Origin: Paraburkholderia elongata
GTDB taxonomy: Bacteria; Pseudomonadota; Gammaproteobacteria; Burkholderiales; Burkholderiaceae
Direction of reading: 5' to 3'
Length of the DNA stretch: 64,000 nucleotides
Assembly: GCF_013177735.1 (NCBI RefSeq)
Contig: NZ_WOEZ01000040.1
Coordinates: 1 to 64,000, forward strand
Below the pieces are notes generated by a model. The model searched no databases and had not been told where the DNA came from. It was given only the letters and a program-made list of their open reading frames with translations. Below are positions 1-7,591 of this stretch, in pieces; position 1 is the stretch's first letter, and each line of letters starts with the position of its first letter. Position numbers and translations under genes: made by a program.

Positions 1-2
1 TT

Positions 3-215
3 GCCAACCCGGTGCGGCGGGACAATCTCGCGAAGATACGCGAGCTGTTGCACGTACCAACCGTCGATATCGCGCCCGTTAGCGACAACACCTCGCCAGA
101 CACTGCACAGCCCACCTTCGTGTGCCGGCACTGCGGCTCGCCGATGATCATCATCGACATCCTCCACCGCAGCCAGCCGATCCGGGCACCGCCCGCGCAG
201 CGAGACGCAGCATGA
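3..215 (+). pseudogene. IS91-family transposase, C-terminal fragment
   Basis: The reading frame is open from the left edge to a TGA at 213-215, so only the last 70 or so residues are visible. It contains a CxxC pair (CRHCG, followed by PMIIID) and ends in a QPIRAPP-like tail, which is the usual end of IS91/IS801-type rolling-circle transposases. The catalytic region would lie outside the window, so whether the element is intact cannot be judged. The DNA downstream is decayed, which suggests an old insertion. Confidence 0.6.
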
Positions 216-692
216 GCGCAAGTGGATCAAGGTATTCAACCCGACTGTCAGCTCTTCGGCAACGAGAGCCAACAGGAGACAGTTGCGCTGGTCGTTTCAG
301 CCAGGTCCTTCCGCGCTCGCCCCGTCGTCACGATCATCGCCTGTGGCAGCTTCGCAACCGCGCCTGCGCCCATCTAACGTCTGGTTTGCCTCAGTTCCCC
401 ATCGCCCGATTGACAGTGCGATCTCTTCAATCGCCATAGTCGGGTAAGGTTCCCACCGCATCGGAGCACTCCGCGGTTTCCTCCATCGAGGCTTGTGCGA
501 CGCCTGCCCGCTGGCTCACCGGCGCGCTCACATGCATGCGGCTTCAGGGCAGGCATCGCACAACCCTTAACACGACGAGCCGTTGATGCTTCGATATGCC
601 GGCAGTCCGCTTCACGCCCTGAGGCGGTCAGTCAAGGTTTTTCCGAGGGCATGCGCAGCCCACATCCTTGACCTTGTAGCTTCGGGCGTCGC
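216..692. other. Non-coding or decayed stretch
   Basis: No reading frame here has a convincing start, ribosome site or recognisable domain. Short open frames exist on both strands but have the composition of GC-rich noise. It probably includes the end of the IS91-type element and decayed DNA beyond it. Confidence 0.4.
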
Positions 693-824
693 TCATTCAT
701 GAAACGGCGGATGTGGAAGAAACGTCGTGCCCTCGTCTTTGCATGCCCGAAGCCACGCCACGACGAGCACGCCGAAACTGGCGCCCAAAGACGTCCCTAT
801 TGCCAGGCCAAGCAAGAATTCCAT
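693..824 (-). CDS. Possible 43-residue single-pass membrane protein
   Basis: A short minus-strand frame starts at ATG 824, preceded by a purine-rich GGGGGAAG ribosome site, and stops at 693-695. Residues 2-25 form one hydrophobic segment rich in Gly, Leu and Val with GxxxG-like spacing, followed by a charged tail (RACKDEG) and a His/Pro-rich end. This is the usual shape of tiny bacterial inner-membrane proteins. I recognise no family. It lies in otherwise decayed DNA, so it may be a remnant or a chance frame; the membrane segment and ribosome site are the only support. Confidence 0.4.
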   Translation of the reverse strand: MEFLLGLAIGTSLGASFGVLVVAWLRACKDEGTTFLPHPPFHE

Positions 825-1855
825 CGCTTCCCCCAATTTTGTGTGATTGCAAAACTGTGCACGAGCGTATGTGGGTGGGCATGCCCCGCAGAGCTTTTTG
901 TCGATGGCGTCCTCGTCTATAGGTGGGCCCCGTCCGTTCTCTCCGAGCCGACGGAAACGTGGGAATGGTCGGGTCCGTTCCTGCGTCGGCGTGGTGAAGC
1001 CTGACTATCTGCTGGATTTCTTCCACACGATCCTCTCGCTACACTCCCCACCGCCGTCCCTCGAGCGAGCGCGGATAGCAGGTCGTTGCGCTTCGCAAGC
1101 GTAGCCTCCGGCAAACCGTCGAGCGCCAGGTTACGGTTGGCCACTACATGGGCGCCGCCACTCCACTCGCCGCAACAGAAGCTCATATGTTCGTCTGCGC
1201 GCATAGCGGATCGGCAGCATGAGATAGATGCGTCTCATGATCGCTTTTCCGGTCGTGGCCAGCGGGCATCGAAGCCCGTGATTTCATTCTTGTACACTTC
1301 GACACAGCCTCGAAGTAGGAAGGCTCGCGGAAAAGGATGGGTAAAGACCCGCAAACGTTTTCGGCCACGGCTGCTGCCAACTCCGCCTCGAGTCATCGAA
1401 GCGCGTAATCATTCTTCCTACTGCTTGCCGTAGCTGTGCAGCCCCGAAAGGTACATGCGAAGGTCATAACTGGCGATCGGTTCTTTGCGTTGCGTCAATA
1501 AATGTGTCACCCGCTGCGTCGACGCGTGCTGACATCCGCTCGACCTTGGCAGACAAGCGTTTGCAGGCGCAAATTAAACGTGTCACCGGGCGATGGAAAG
1601 CCGGTGGGAGTGACTCCGGCCAGCGCGGGGCGTCCACCTCGGCTCGACTGACTGCGCGGCCGTGCGTCGCGAGCGCGAGGCGGCTAGGTCTCAGTCCGGC
1701 CGTCTACGGTCTTTCGTCGTCAGCTCGCGAACGTCCGTTGTTGAGCTAAAGCTGCCCCTTGTCTCGAAGACAATGGTCGCAGACTCGTAGACCGAAGCAG
1801 CCACAACTGCCAAGCACTAGCGCGCCGACAGCGGTGGTGCCACAAGCGCCGCAAT
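825..1855. other. Long stretch with no supported gene
   Basis: About 1 kb with several short overlapping open frames on both strands. None has a recognisable domain, a plausible start with ribosome site, or a codon pattern like the neighbouring genes. I see no tRNA and no clear insertion-sequence ends. It is best read as decayed DNA between the IS91 remnant and the multicopper oxidase gene. Confidence 0.4.
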
Positions 1856-1886
1856 CCTGACGTGAGGCTGGCCGCCTCACGTCAGG
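1856..1886 (-). terminator. Strong hairpin overlapping the oxidase stop codon
   Basis: A perfect 13-bp inverted repeat (CCTGACGTGAGGC, five-base loop, complement) covers the stop codon of the multicopper oxidase gene at 1882-1884. There is no clear U-tract after it, so it may protect the 3' end of the mRNA or aid Rho-dependent termination rather than act as a classical intrinsic terminator. Confidence 0.5.
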
Positions 1887-3390
1887 CGTAGGCCACTTCG
1901 GTAATCATACCGGCCAGCATGTGATAGAGATTGTGGCAATGCATTAGCCAGCGACCTGAGTTGTCCGCATCGAACGCCACGGTGACCTTTGCCATTGGGG
2001 GCACATGCACTGTGTCCCGCAACGCGCCGGAGAACGCGTTGCCGTTGAGCGCAACGACCTGAAAGTGATGACCATGCAGATGGATGGGGTGGGACATCAT
2101 CGTCACGTTGTGAAAGGTCATCGTCACTCGCTGTCCGGGCCGAATTTTCACGATGGCGCGATTGTCCCATCCCCTGTCATTGAATCTCCACACATAGGGG
2201 TGCATTGAGCCGGTTAGCATCAGCATAAAATGCGCATCGGCGGAGCGTAACGCCAGAGGCTTGGCCGCTGACAGTTGAACCTCCTGATCGAAGTCCAGCG
2301 CTGCAGATTTTTCGATTGCTACAGAGGCGAACTTGCCGACGTTGGCGCCATAAGTGGCGAAAATGACGCCCGTTTGCTGTCGATCACCTTCGCGCACGGC
2401 AAGCACAGGCCACACTCCGGCTTCACTGGGAAGTTCAAGAAGAATATCGATGCGTTGGGCCATTGCCAGATTGAAGCGGTTCGCACTCAAAGGCCAGGTG
2501 GCGTCGCCATCCACAGCGGCGACCGTACCCTGCAATCGTCCCAGGTGAACGTGGAAATTCGTGGATGACGCTCCGTTGATAATGCGTAGGCGAACTCTTG
2601 CGCCTCGCTCTACCCGAATGATTTCCGGATCCTCCAGTGTTCGATCGTTGGCGAGATAGGCATCGAAGTCTACGTCGTTGAGGTCCATTTTCATCGGCAT
2701 CGGATTTGGTATGTCGCGGATGTCGACGCCAGCCACTCTGCTCATGCCCGGCATGTCACCAATGCCGGGAGGGTTTTCGTGCCGGCTCGATGCTGCCATG
2801 GCATCCATCCGGTTTGCGTTCCCGCGTCGGAGTTCCGACATGACTTCGGCAGGGTCGCGAAAAAGGAAATCCTCCAGAAAAATCGTCACCTCGTGAATGT
2901 CGGCCCGAACGTCGTCGGCAGTGCGCACGATCAACGGAGCGGCGAGCAACTGCTGCTCTTGAAAGCCGTGATGCGAGTGCATCCAGTAAGTGCCGGGACG
3001 CGCAGCGAAATCGTAGGCACGGCGCTCGCCCGGCTGAAGTTCCGGCACCCCGAACTGGCTTACGCCGTCTTGGTCGGGCGGCGGCTCCTGCCCATGCCAG
3101 TGAACAATGGTTGGCTCGTTTAAGCGGTTCTCCAGTTCGACCGCGATGCGCTCGCCCGGGTCAAGGAACAGGCCGCGCGTGCCGTTTGGCTGACGCAGTC
3201 CGAACACCGTCGCGGCGCGGCCGTTGACTTCGATCGAACGGGTCTCGGCAACTAGACGGCGCGGCGTATTGCCATTATTTCCGTTGGTGACTGACTTGAA
3301 ACCGCTGATCGCCGATGGCGCACATGCAGCAAGCGCCGCCGATGCGGCGGCGACGGACGTCAGCAGGAATTTGCGGCGAGATATCAACAT
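1882..3390 (-). CDS. Tat-exported multicopper oxidase (CueO/CopA-like)
   Basis: A 502-residue multicopper oxidase, a class that couples oxidation of Cu(I) or phenolic substrates to reduction of oxygen in the periplasm. It starts with a twin-arginine signal (SRRKFLLTS), a hydrophobic stretch and a Cys-containing LAACAPS site that could also be a lipobox. All four copper-ligand clusters are visible: HWHG near residue 98, HSHH near 138, HPIHLHGHH near 437 and HCHNLYHMLAGM near 485. The last includes the type-1 copper Met. A Met-rich stretch around residues 190-235 (MDAMAAS, MPGMS, MPMKMD) resembles the copper-binding Met-rich regions of CueO/CopA. It stands alone, next to the genomic island. A role in copper tolerance is likely; laccase-like activity is the alternative. 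Confidence 0.88.
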   Translation of the reverse strand: MLISRRKFLLTSVAAASAALAACAPSAISGFKSVTNGNNGNTPRRLVAETRSIEVNGRAATVFGLRQPNGTRGLFLDPGERIAVELENRLNEPTIVHWHGQEPPPDQDGVSQFGVPELQPGERRAYDFAARPGTYWMHSHHGFQEQQLLAAPLIVRTADDVRADIHEVTIFLEDFLFRDPAEVMSELRRGNANRMDAMAASSRHENPPGIGDMPGMSRVAGVDIRDIPNPMPMKMDLNDVDFDAYLANDRTLEDPEIIRVERGARVRLRIINGASSTNFHVHLGRLQGTVAAVDGDATWPLSANRFNLAMAQRIDILLELPSEAGVWPVLAVREGDRQQTGVIFATYGANVGKFASVAIEKSAALDFDQEVQLSAAKPLALRSADAHFMLMLTGSMHPYVWRFNDRGWDNRAIVKIRPGQRVTMTFHNVTMMSHPIHLHGHHFQVVALNGNAFSGALRDTVHVPPMAKVTVAFDADNSGRWLMHCHNLYHMLAGMITEVAYA

Positions 3391-3703
3391 TGATTGTTCC
3401 TTTCGCTTACGGTTCTGTGCAGCGTAGACATTCCAACGATGGGAGGGTCAAGCAACTGCGATCGAATCGTTGTGACCAGGAACGGATAGTTCACACGGTC
3501 CTCGAACGTGCGCTCCGGTTGAAAACCCTGCATCCGGGCTCGGCCGCCGGGCGTCGGATTTGACCGGCAGAACCGCCACCCGTCGCGCCTACGCCACCGT
3601 CGGCAACGGGTCGATCAGAGCCATTCGACCGCATACATTGGGCGCGCTTGGCGCGCCCAATTGCCGTTCGTGACATGCCCGCTTCGGACGAAACCCCTGT
3701 CGC

Positions 3704-4178
3704 TCACGCGGCGGCCTTCGGCGTTTTGATCGAATACGGATTGAAGCGCACAACCTCGTCGCCGATCCACTCATTGAGCTGCGCGAACCGCCGTTGCAAC
3801 GGTTCGATTACGTTACGCCCGAATACCTCGGCGGCCGTGTCGGCCGCGCCAAATCCGCCGGTATTGCTCGGCACGATCCACATGAGCTGCGGGGGGATGC
3901 GATGCGCCGCAAGCAAGTCGTCGCGCGTCACATTCTTGATATTGGAAAACTCGTCTTTCGCCGTGACCTCGGAAACGGGAATGAGCTGAATGCCGTCTTT
4001 CTTGCCGTTCGGCGCGTACATGAACAGGTTTCGGAAATTGCCTGGCCCCTTGCTGTTTTTCAATGCTGCGCGCATGTCGTCGACATCGGTTTGCGACTGC
4101 GCCGTATCCGTCATGTACAGGATGAAACCCGCGTGCGAACCATTCTCGTAATACCACCGGCGAAATAGAGTCGCCGAC
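3704..4178 (-). pseudogene. P2-like phage portal protein, C-terminal fragment (copy 1)
   Basis: Encodes about 158 residues matching the end of PBSX/P2 gpQ-type portal proteins, including YYENGSHAGFILYMTD, GKKDGIQLIPVSE and AAHRIPPQLM. The N-terminal half is missing: homology stops abruptly near 4178, where the sequence switches to an unrelated fragment on the other strand. It is nearly the same sequence as the fragment at 8493-8964, in the same orientation, with scattered single-base differences. A family member should be around 340 residues, so this is a dead prophage remnant. Confidence 0.85.
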
Positions 4179-4346
4179 GCGCTCGACGTGGCGCGCGCTG
4201 CGTGGCGCGACTGCTCGGCCCGCGTCGACATGATCGTGACGTGTCAGGCGCAAGACGGCGGATATACGACCGCGCTCGAACTGGAAACGCGCGACGCCCC
4301 GACGAGCGGCCGACACCGAAACCACTTTTGCAAGTCAGGCAAGTAA
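4179..4346 (+). pseudogene. Possible C-terminal scrap of phage tail/late-control protein gpD
   Basis: This plus-strand frame has no start of its own and runs directly out of the portal fragment junction to a TAA at 4344-4346. It contains DGGYTTALELETRD, which resembles the GYTTxLELE ending typical of P2 gpD-type tail proteins. In P2-like genomes gpQ is transcribed leftward at one end of the structural block and gpD rightward at the other, exactly the relative orientation here. That fits an internal deletion that removed everything between Q and D. The match is short, so the assignment is tentative. Confidence 0.35.
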
Positions 4347-4348
4347 AC

Positions 4349-4391
4349 GTAGTTACAAAAACCTGTTGCGGCCCTTAGTTCTTGTAACTAC
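4349..4391. promoter_or_regulatory. Inverted-repeat operator upstream of brnT
   Basis: Two perfect 10-bp arms, GTAGTTACAA at 4349-4358 and TTGTAACTAC at 4382-4391, sit 9 bp before the brnT start. BrnA antitoxins are known to repress their own promoter, so this palindrome is the natural candidate operator. The promoter itself probably lies between or just upstream of the arms. Confidence 0.6.
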
Positions 4392-4400
4392 AATAACCAT

Positions 4401-4682
4401 ATGAAAACGACTCACGACCAAACCAAGAGCAACGCCAACGAACAGAAGCACGGCGCATCTCTGTCAATCGCCGAAGCGATTGATTGGTCGTCCGTATGGT
4501 GCGCACCCGACGACCGCAAGGATTACGGCGAGTTGCGCGAAATTGGCTATGCCGTGATCGACGCCCGCCTCTATTGCGTCGTGTTCACGCAGCGCGACGA
4601 AACCTTTCGGGTTATCAGTCTGCGCAAGGCGAACAACCGGGAGATAGACCGCTATGAAAAAGCAACCCAAATTGATCCGTAA
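4401..4682 (+). CDS. brnT: BrnT-family ribonuclease toxin
   Basis: A 93-residue BrnT toxin, a RelE-fold ribonuclease that inhibits translation unless bound by BrnA. Family features are visible in order: an N-terminal NEQKHGASLSIAEA helix, the DRKDYGELREIGYA segment, the VVFTQRDETFRVISLRKAN strand block and a terminal helix with REIDRYEKA. The start at 4401 follows the palindromic operator. The 3' end overlaps brnA by 29 bp, the normal arrangement for this type II toxin-antitoxin operon. It lies as cargo between a phage tail-gene scrap and an integrase scrap, so it may help stabilise the island. Confidence 0.85.
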   Translation: MKTTHDQTKSNANEQKHGASLSIAEAIDWSSVWCAPDDRKDYGELREIGYAVIDARLYCVVFTQRDETFRVISLRKANNREIDRYEKATQIDP

Positions 4683-4929
4683 CACGCCCGAAGAAGAAGC
4701 CGCGATTGCTCGCGGCATCGCGGCCGACCCTGACACGTTCGAGCCGACCGATGAACAGTTCGCACAGATGAAGCCGCGCGGCGGCCGGCCGAAGCTCGCG
4801 CACCCGAAAGTCGCGGTAACGGTTCGATACGACGCTGAGATAGTCGAGCGTTTCAGAGCAAGCGGCGAAGGCTGGCAAACGCGCATGAATGACGCGCTGC
4901 GCGACTGGCTCAAGACACACCACGCATGA
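4654..4929 (+). CDS. brnA: BrnA-family antitoxin
   Basis: A 91-residue antitoxin overlapping brnT. The N-terminal part is charged and probably flexible (toxin-binding). The C-terminal half, GGRPKLAHPKVAVTVRYDAE followed by a VERFRASGEGWQTRMNDALRDWL helix pair, is the ribbon-helix-helix BrnA DNA-binding domain. It would neutralise BrnT and repress the operon through the inverted repeat at 4349-4391. The remnant of a tyrosine integrase begins two bases after its stop, so a recombination junction lies at or next to its 3' end. Confidence 0.85.
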   Translation: MKKQPKLIRNTPEEEAAIARGIAADPDTFEPTDEQFAQMKPRGGRPKLAHPKVAVTVRYDAEIVERFRASGEGWQTRMNDALRDWLKTHHA

Positions 4930-4930
4930 G

Positions 4931-5062
4931 GTGCTAAAGGAGCTGGGAGGATGGGAAACGCTGGAGATGGTGCAACGCTACGCGCACCTGTCGGCCGATC
5001 ACCTAGCACGCTGGGTACAGCCCCACACACAGGTCGCCGGCCTGCAGACGGTCGCCGGCTGA
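4931..5062 (+). pseudogene. Tyrosine integrase, C-terminal remnant (copy 1)
   Basis: Only the last 43 codons of an integrase survive: the frame reads LKELGGWETLEMVQRYAHLS, then a variant tail, and stops at 5060-5062. The segment is nearly identical to the end of the complete integrase at 11211-12287 and keeps the catalytic Tyr of RYAHLS. The upstream catalytic Arg/His residues are gone, so it cannot be functional. It shows that a second related island once had its right border here. Confidence 0.85.
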
Positions 5063-5114
5063 CTGTATTTTCACTGTACTGGGGAGAAACGATGAAGCAG
5101 AGAAACCGAGCTCC

Positions 5115-5130
5115 AGCTGCAATTTAGCTG
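5115..5130. repeat. 16-bp repeat shared by both integrase 3' regions (copy 1)
   Basis: AGCTGCAATTTAGCTG is identical to 12275-12290. Here it lies about 50 bp after the integrase remnant stop; at the intact integrase it spans the stop codon. It may be an integrase arm-type site or simply conserved flanking sequence. Confidence 0.4.
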
Positions 5131-5325
5131 CAGTGATCAGTAACGAATTTGCACGTGCGCATCGTCCACTCGCTTCCGACCGGAGCCGCTATGCGACAAT
5201 CCGTGAGACGTACGGTGCTTCATAGCTGATATCCCAAAAAAACCTTATCTTATGCACTGATTGGTTCGATAGGATCGAGTTTTATAAGAAAGATCTATCG
5301 TTTTTTATAATTGATAGCGCGTCTT

Positions 5326-5946
5326 ATGCTAAGCAGCCAAGTCAAAAAACATATCGACAACAAGAATCGGCTGTATTGCTTACAGAAGGTGCGGAACCTG
5401 AACGTCGAGTATTTGTTGGCGTACGACCTAGTCGATGGCAAGACGATTGGGGAAAGCATAGGGTCAGCAAACACTGTGCCGATTCCACAAGCGGTGACTT
5501 CGGCGGGGGCGGACGCCACCCGAAAGATCAAGGTGATTCATGTACACCCGAAGTCCGTCTCCTTCAGCTCGACGGACATTCTCGTGATGCTAGCCAACCC
5601 AGGATTTGCTGAACTGGAGGCCATAGGCCCTGACGGATCAATATTTTGGGGTCAAATCGAAGCTCTTCCGCAAAACTTTGGCGCTGCGAATTTTTTTGTC
5701 ACCCGTAGTGAACAAGCCTACCTGAGGGCATTGCAACGCAATGGATTTCCGAAAAAGCAGCAACCGGCAACTTTCCTTGCGTTGGAGTTCGCGCACATAA
5801 TTTGCACCGCGCTTGCACAAGTAGGAGTTTTGGGTTATCAAAGTAACTTACCGACGACGCGTATGAGCGGCATGGCGTTACACGCCAAGCTCTTCGCGGA
5901 CATGGTGAACGAGACCGTCAACCAGTTGACGGACCTGCGCTGGTGA
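5326..5946 (+). CDS. Putative JAB/MPN-domain protein of the island
   Basis: About 206 residues from ATG 5326; a TTG at 5311 is an alternative start. Recognition rests on VIHVHPKSVSFSSTD near residue 72, which fits the metal-binding HxHP-x5-S-xx-D signature of JAB/JAMM metalloproteases, followed by strand-like FAELEAIGPDGSIFWG as in phage- and island-borne JAB proteins. The upstream Glu normally completing the site could be that of DGKTIGES, but this is uncertain. If active it would be a zinc isopeptidase or protease. The C-terminal 100 residues look helical and unrecognised. A small gene follows after 8 bp with a good ribosome site, suggesting a two-gene operon. Base composition is much lower in GC than the core genome, indicating transfer. 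Confidence 0.5.
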   Translation: MLSSQVKKHIDNKNRLYCLQKVRNLNVEYLLAYDLVDGKTIGESIGSANTVPIPQAVTSAGADATRKIKVIHVHPKSVSFSSTDILVMLANPGFAELEAIGPDGSIFWGQIEALPQNFGAANFFVTRSEQAYLRALQRNGFPKKQQPATFLALEFAHIICTALAQVGVLGYQSNLPTTRMSGMALHAKLFADMVNETVNQLTDLRW

Positions 5947-5954
5947 GGTGAAAG

Positions 5955-6185
5955 ATGGCTATTAAATTTCCCGATCGGCCAAGTTTCTATGCAGATGTTC
6001 AGGAATGGACTAGTTACTTGGCGCGTTTGCGCAAGCTCGACCAGAGCGGTGACCGCGACGTTCAACTGGCAATCAGATCGGCTGAAGGGGTAATCTTTCA
6101 GTTGGAGCACCCTCTCGAACCGACTCCAGAATCATCGGCAACCGAAGATTCTCGACAGCGGGTCCGGTCCCGTTTGTATCTTTGA
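5955..6185 (+). CDS. Small helical protein co-transcribed with the JAB-like gene
   Basis: 76 residues, starting at ATG 5955 behind GAGGTGAAAG. The first 50 residues (FYADVQEWTSYLARLRKLD, then AIRSAEGVIFQLE) look like two or three amphipathic helices; the rest is polar and probably disordered. I recognise no family. The 8-bp spacing to the JAB-like gene suggests the products act together. It does not end in a Gly-Gly and does not look like a ubiquitin-like protein, so a Bil-type conjugation system is not supported. Confidence 0.5.
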   Translation: MAIKFPDRPSFYADVQEWTSYLARLRKLDQSGDRDVQLAIRSAEGVIFQLEHPLEPTPESSATEDSRQRVRSRLYL

Positions 6186-6708
6186 CACCTGTACCCGCTT
6201 GTCCGGTCACTGCCATTGGCGGGACAGCGTCTATGCTTCGTTCCATAAAACTTATGTGACGCAGTCGCAATCCGCCGTGGGATGTAACCAGAGCTATCTG
6301 GGAACGGCGGATCTATTGTCCCCTGTGCAAAATTTGTAGGCGTCAAACATAGTCGCGTTCAACACGACTAAGTGAGGTGCGCTCGCCGCAATGCGCCTGA
6401 GCCCATACCTCCAGGCAATCACATCGCCTGCATCAAAATGCATCCCTTTTGCGTCCTTAATTCAATCGCGACAGCTTGCAGCCATGCGCCGAGACCGCAT
6501 GCCGGCAACTGCATCAAAACTAGACACCGAAGGGACGGGCAGGCGGGGAGGGGACTGTAAAAAGCGACATGACGGTGCCGCTCGTCTACCAGACTGAATC
6601 GCCAGCGGCCTAAGTCGAGATTTCGAGGCGTTCGCGACCATTCCCGTCGATATATCGCCGTGGGGACGTGTACTATCACATCAGACTATATCCGCGTCCG
6701 AGGGAACG
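6186..6708. other. Island spacer, no gene recognised
   Basis: About 520 bp between the two cargo operons. Only short shadow-like frames occur. The last 60 bp before 6709 are AT-richer and probably hold the promoter for the HEPN-HNH pair, but I could not fix -35/-10 boxes with confidence. Confidence 0.4.
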
Positions 6709-7587
6709 ATGCCAACGGGTAAGCCAGTGACGGTCGCCGACTACATAGCAAAATGGCTTTCAGAACAACTCGAGCCCCACGCTGATGCCATCGCGAAAGG
6801 CGCGGTCTTTTTGGAAGAATTGTCTAAGCAGATCCACGCAGCCGCCGAAAACGCAGCAGCAAGCCTTCAAGGCCCACTTGTCGCCTTAAGTAAAGTCGAT
6901 TGGGCCGACGTCAAACGACGCTTGGACAGCCTCCCCGAGAAGTCGAAAAGTGCGATGATTTTGGCGGCATCAAGCGGTTGGTTTTTCGGCTGGAATGATT
7001 CACTAGAGGGCGTCCTCACTCTCGTGGAGAAGCTTGATGTTGCCGGCTCTAATGACGTTGACGGCATCCTAGTCAAGTATCATCGCGAAAACTTTGAGTC
7101 TTCGGTGCGAGACTTGATTGAGGGGCACCCAAAAAGGGCGGCGGTCATTACTGCCGCCGTACAGGCGCACAAGACGTCAACTACTGATGGTTATTTCCTT
7201 TCAATACCCATCTTCATTGCTCAAGCGGACGGTTTGCTTAGCGAAATTAGTGATCTCCAATCACCTCTTAGCGCCAAAGGATTGAAAGCGCTTCGCGCGT
7301 CGCTCGAAGGTGACCTCGAATATGCAGATCTGTTATATCCCCTTCTCATTCTAGGCGAGCTGGATTTTTTAAAAAGTGCCGCCGAAAGAAAGATCGCTGC
7401 CGGGGCTTCGGGGCAAGCGTTCACAGCACTAAACCGCCACCAAGTCATGCATGGTGAATCTTGGGACTACGGCAATGAAATTAACAGCCTCAAAGCATTT
7501 TCTTTTCTTCTGTTCATCGGCGTACATCTACCTCTAATCCTTAAAGAAAAATCTGACTCGGAGAACAACCATCGACCCCTTAGATGA
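6709..7587 (+). CDS. HEPN-like protein, first gene of a candidate defence pair
   Basis: 292 residues of mainly helical sequence. Near the C-terminus (about residue 245) it reads LNRHQVMHGESWDYG, then NSLKAFSFLL. RHQVMH fits the Rx4-6H ribonuclease motif of HEPN domains, and the following helix is typical of the NRHxxxHG subgroup. HEPN proteins often act as toxin RNases in phage defence and toxin-antitoxin systems. The N-terminal 200 residues are unrecognised and may sense or regulate. The next gene, an HNH nuclease, starts within a few bases, so the two are probably translated together. Low GC relative to the core genome and placement between prophage remnants point to mobile cargo. RNase function is inferred. 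Confidence 0.55.
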   Translation: MPTGKPVTVADYIAKWLSEQLEPHADAIAKGAVFLEELSKQIHAAAENAAASLQGPLVALSKVDWADVKRRLDSLPEKSKSAMILAASSGWFFGWNDSLEGVLTLVEKLDVAGSNDVDGILVKYHRENFESSVRDLIEGHPKRAAVITAAVQAHKTSTTDGYFLSIPIFIAQADGLLSEISDLQSPLSAKGLKALRASLEGDLEYADLLYPLLILGELDFLKSAAERKIAAGASGQAFTALNRHQVMHGESWDYGNEINSLKAFSFLLFIGVHLPLILKEKSDSENNHRPLR

Positions 7588-7591
7588 ATCC

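Noticed and set aside
5955..6185. Ubiquitin-like protein partner of the JAB-like gene (Bil-type conjugation system)
   Set aside because: The protein is helical, does not end in Gly-Gly, and no E1 or E2 gene is nearby.
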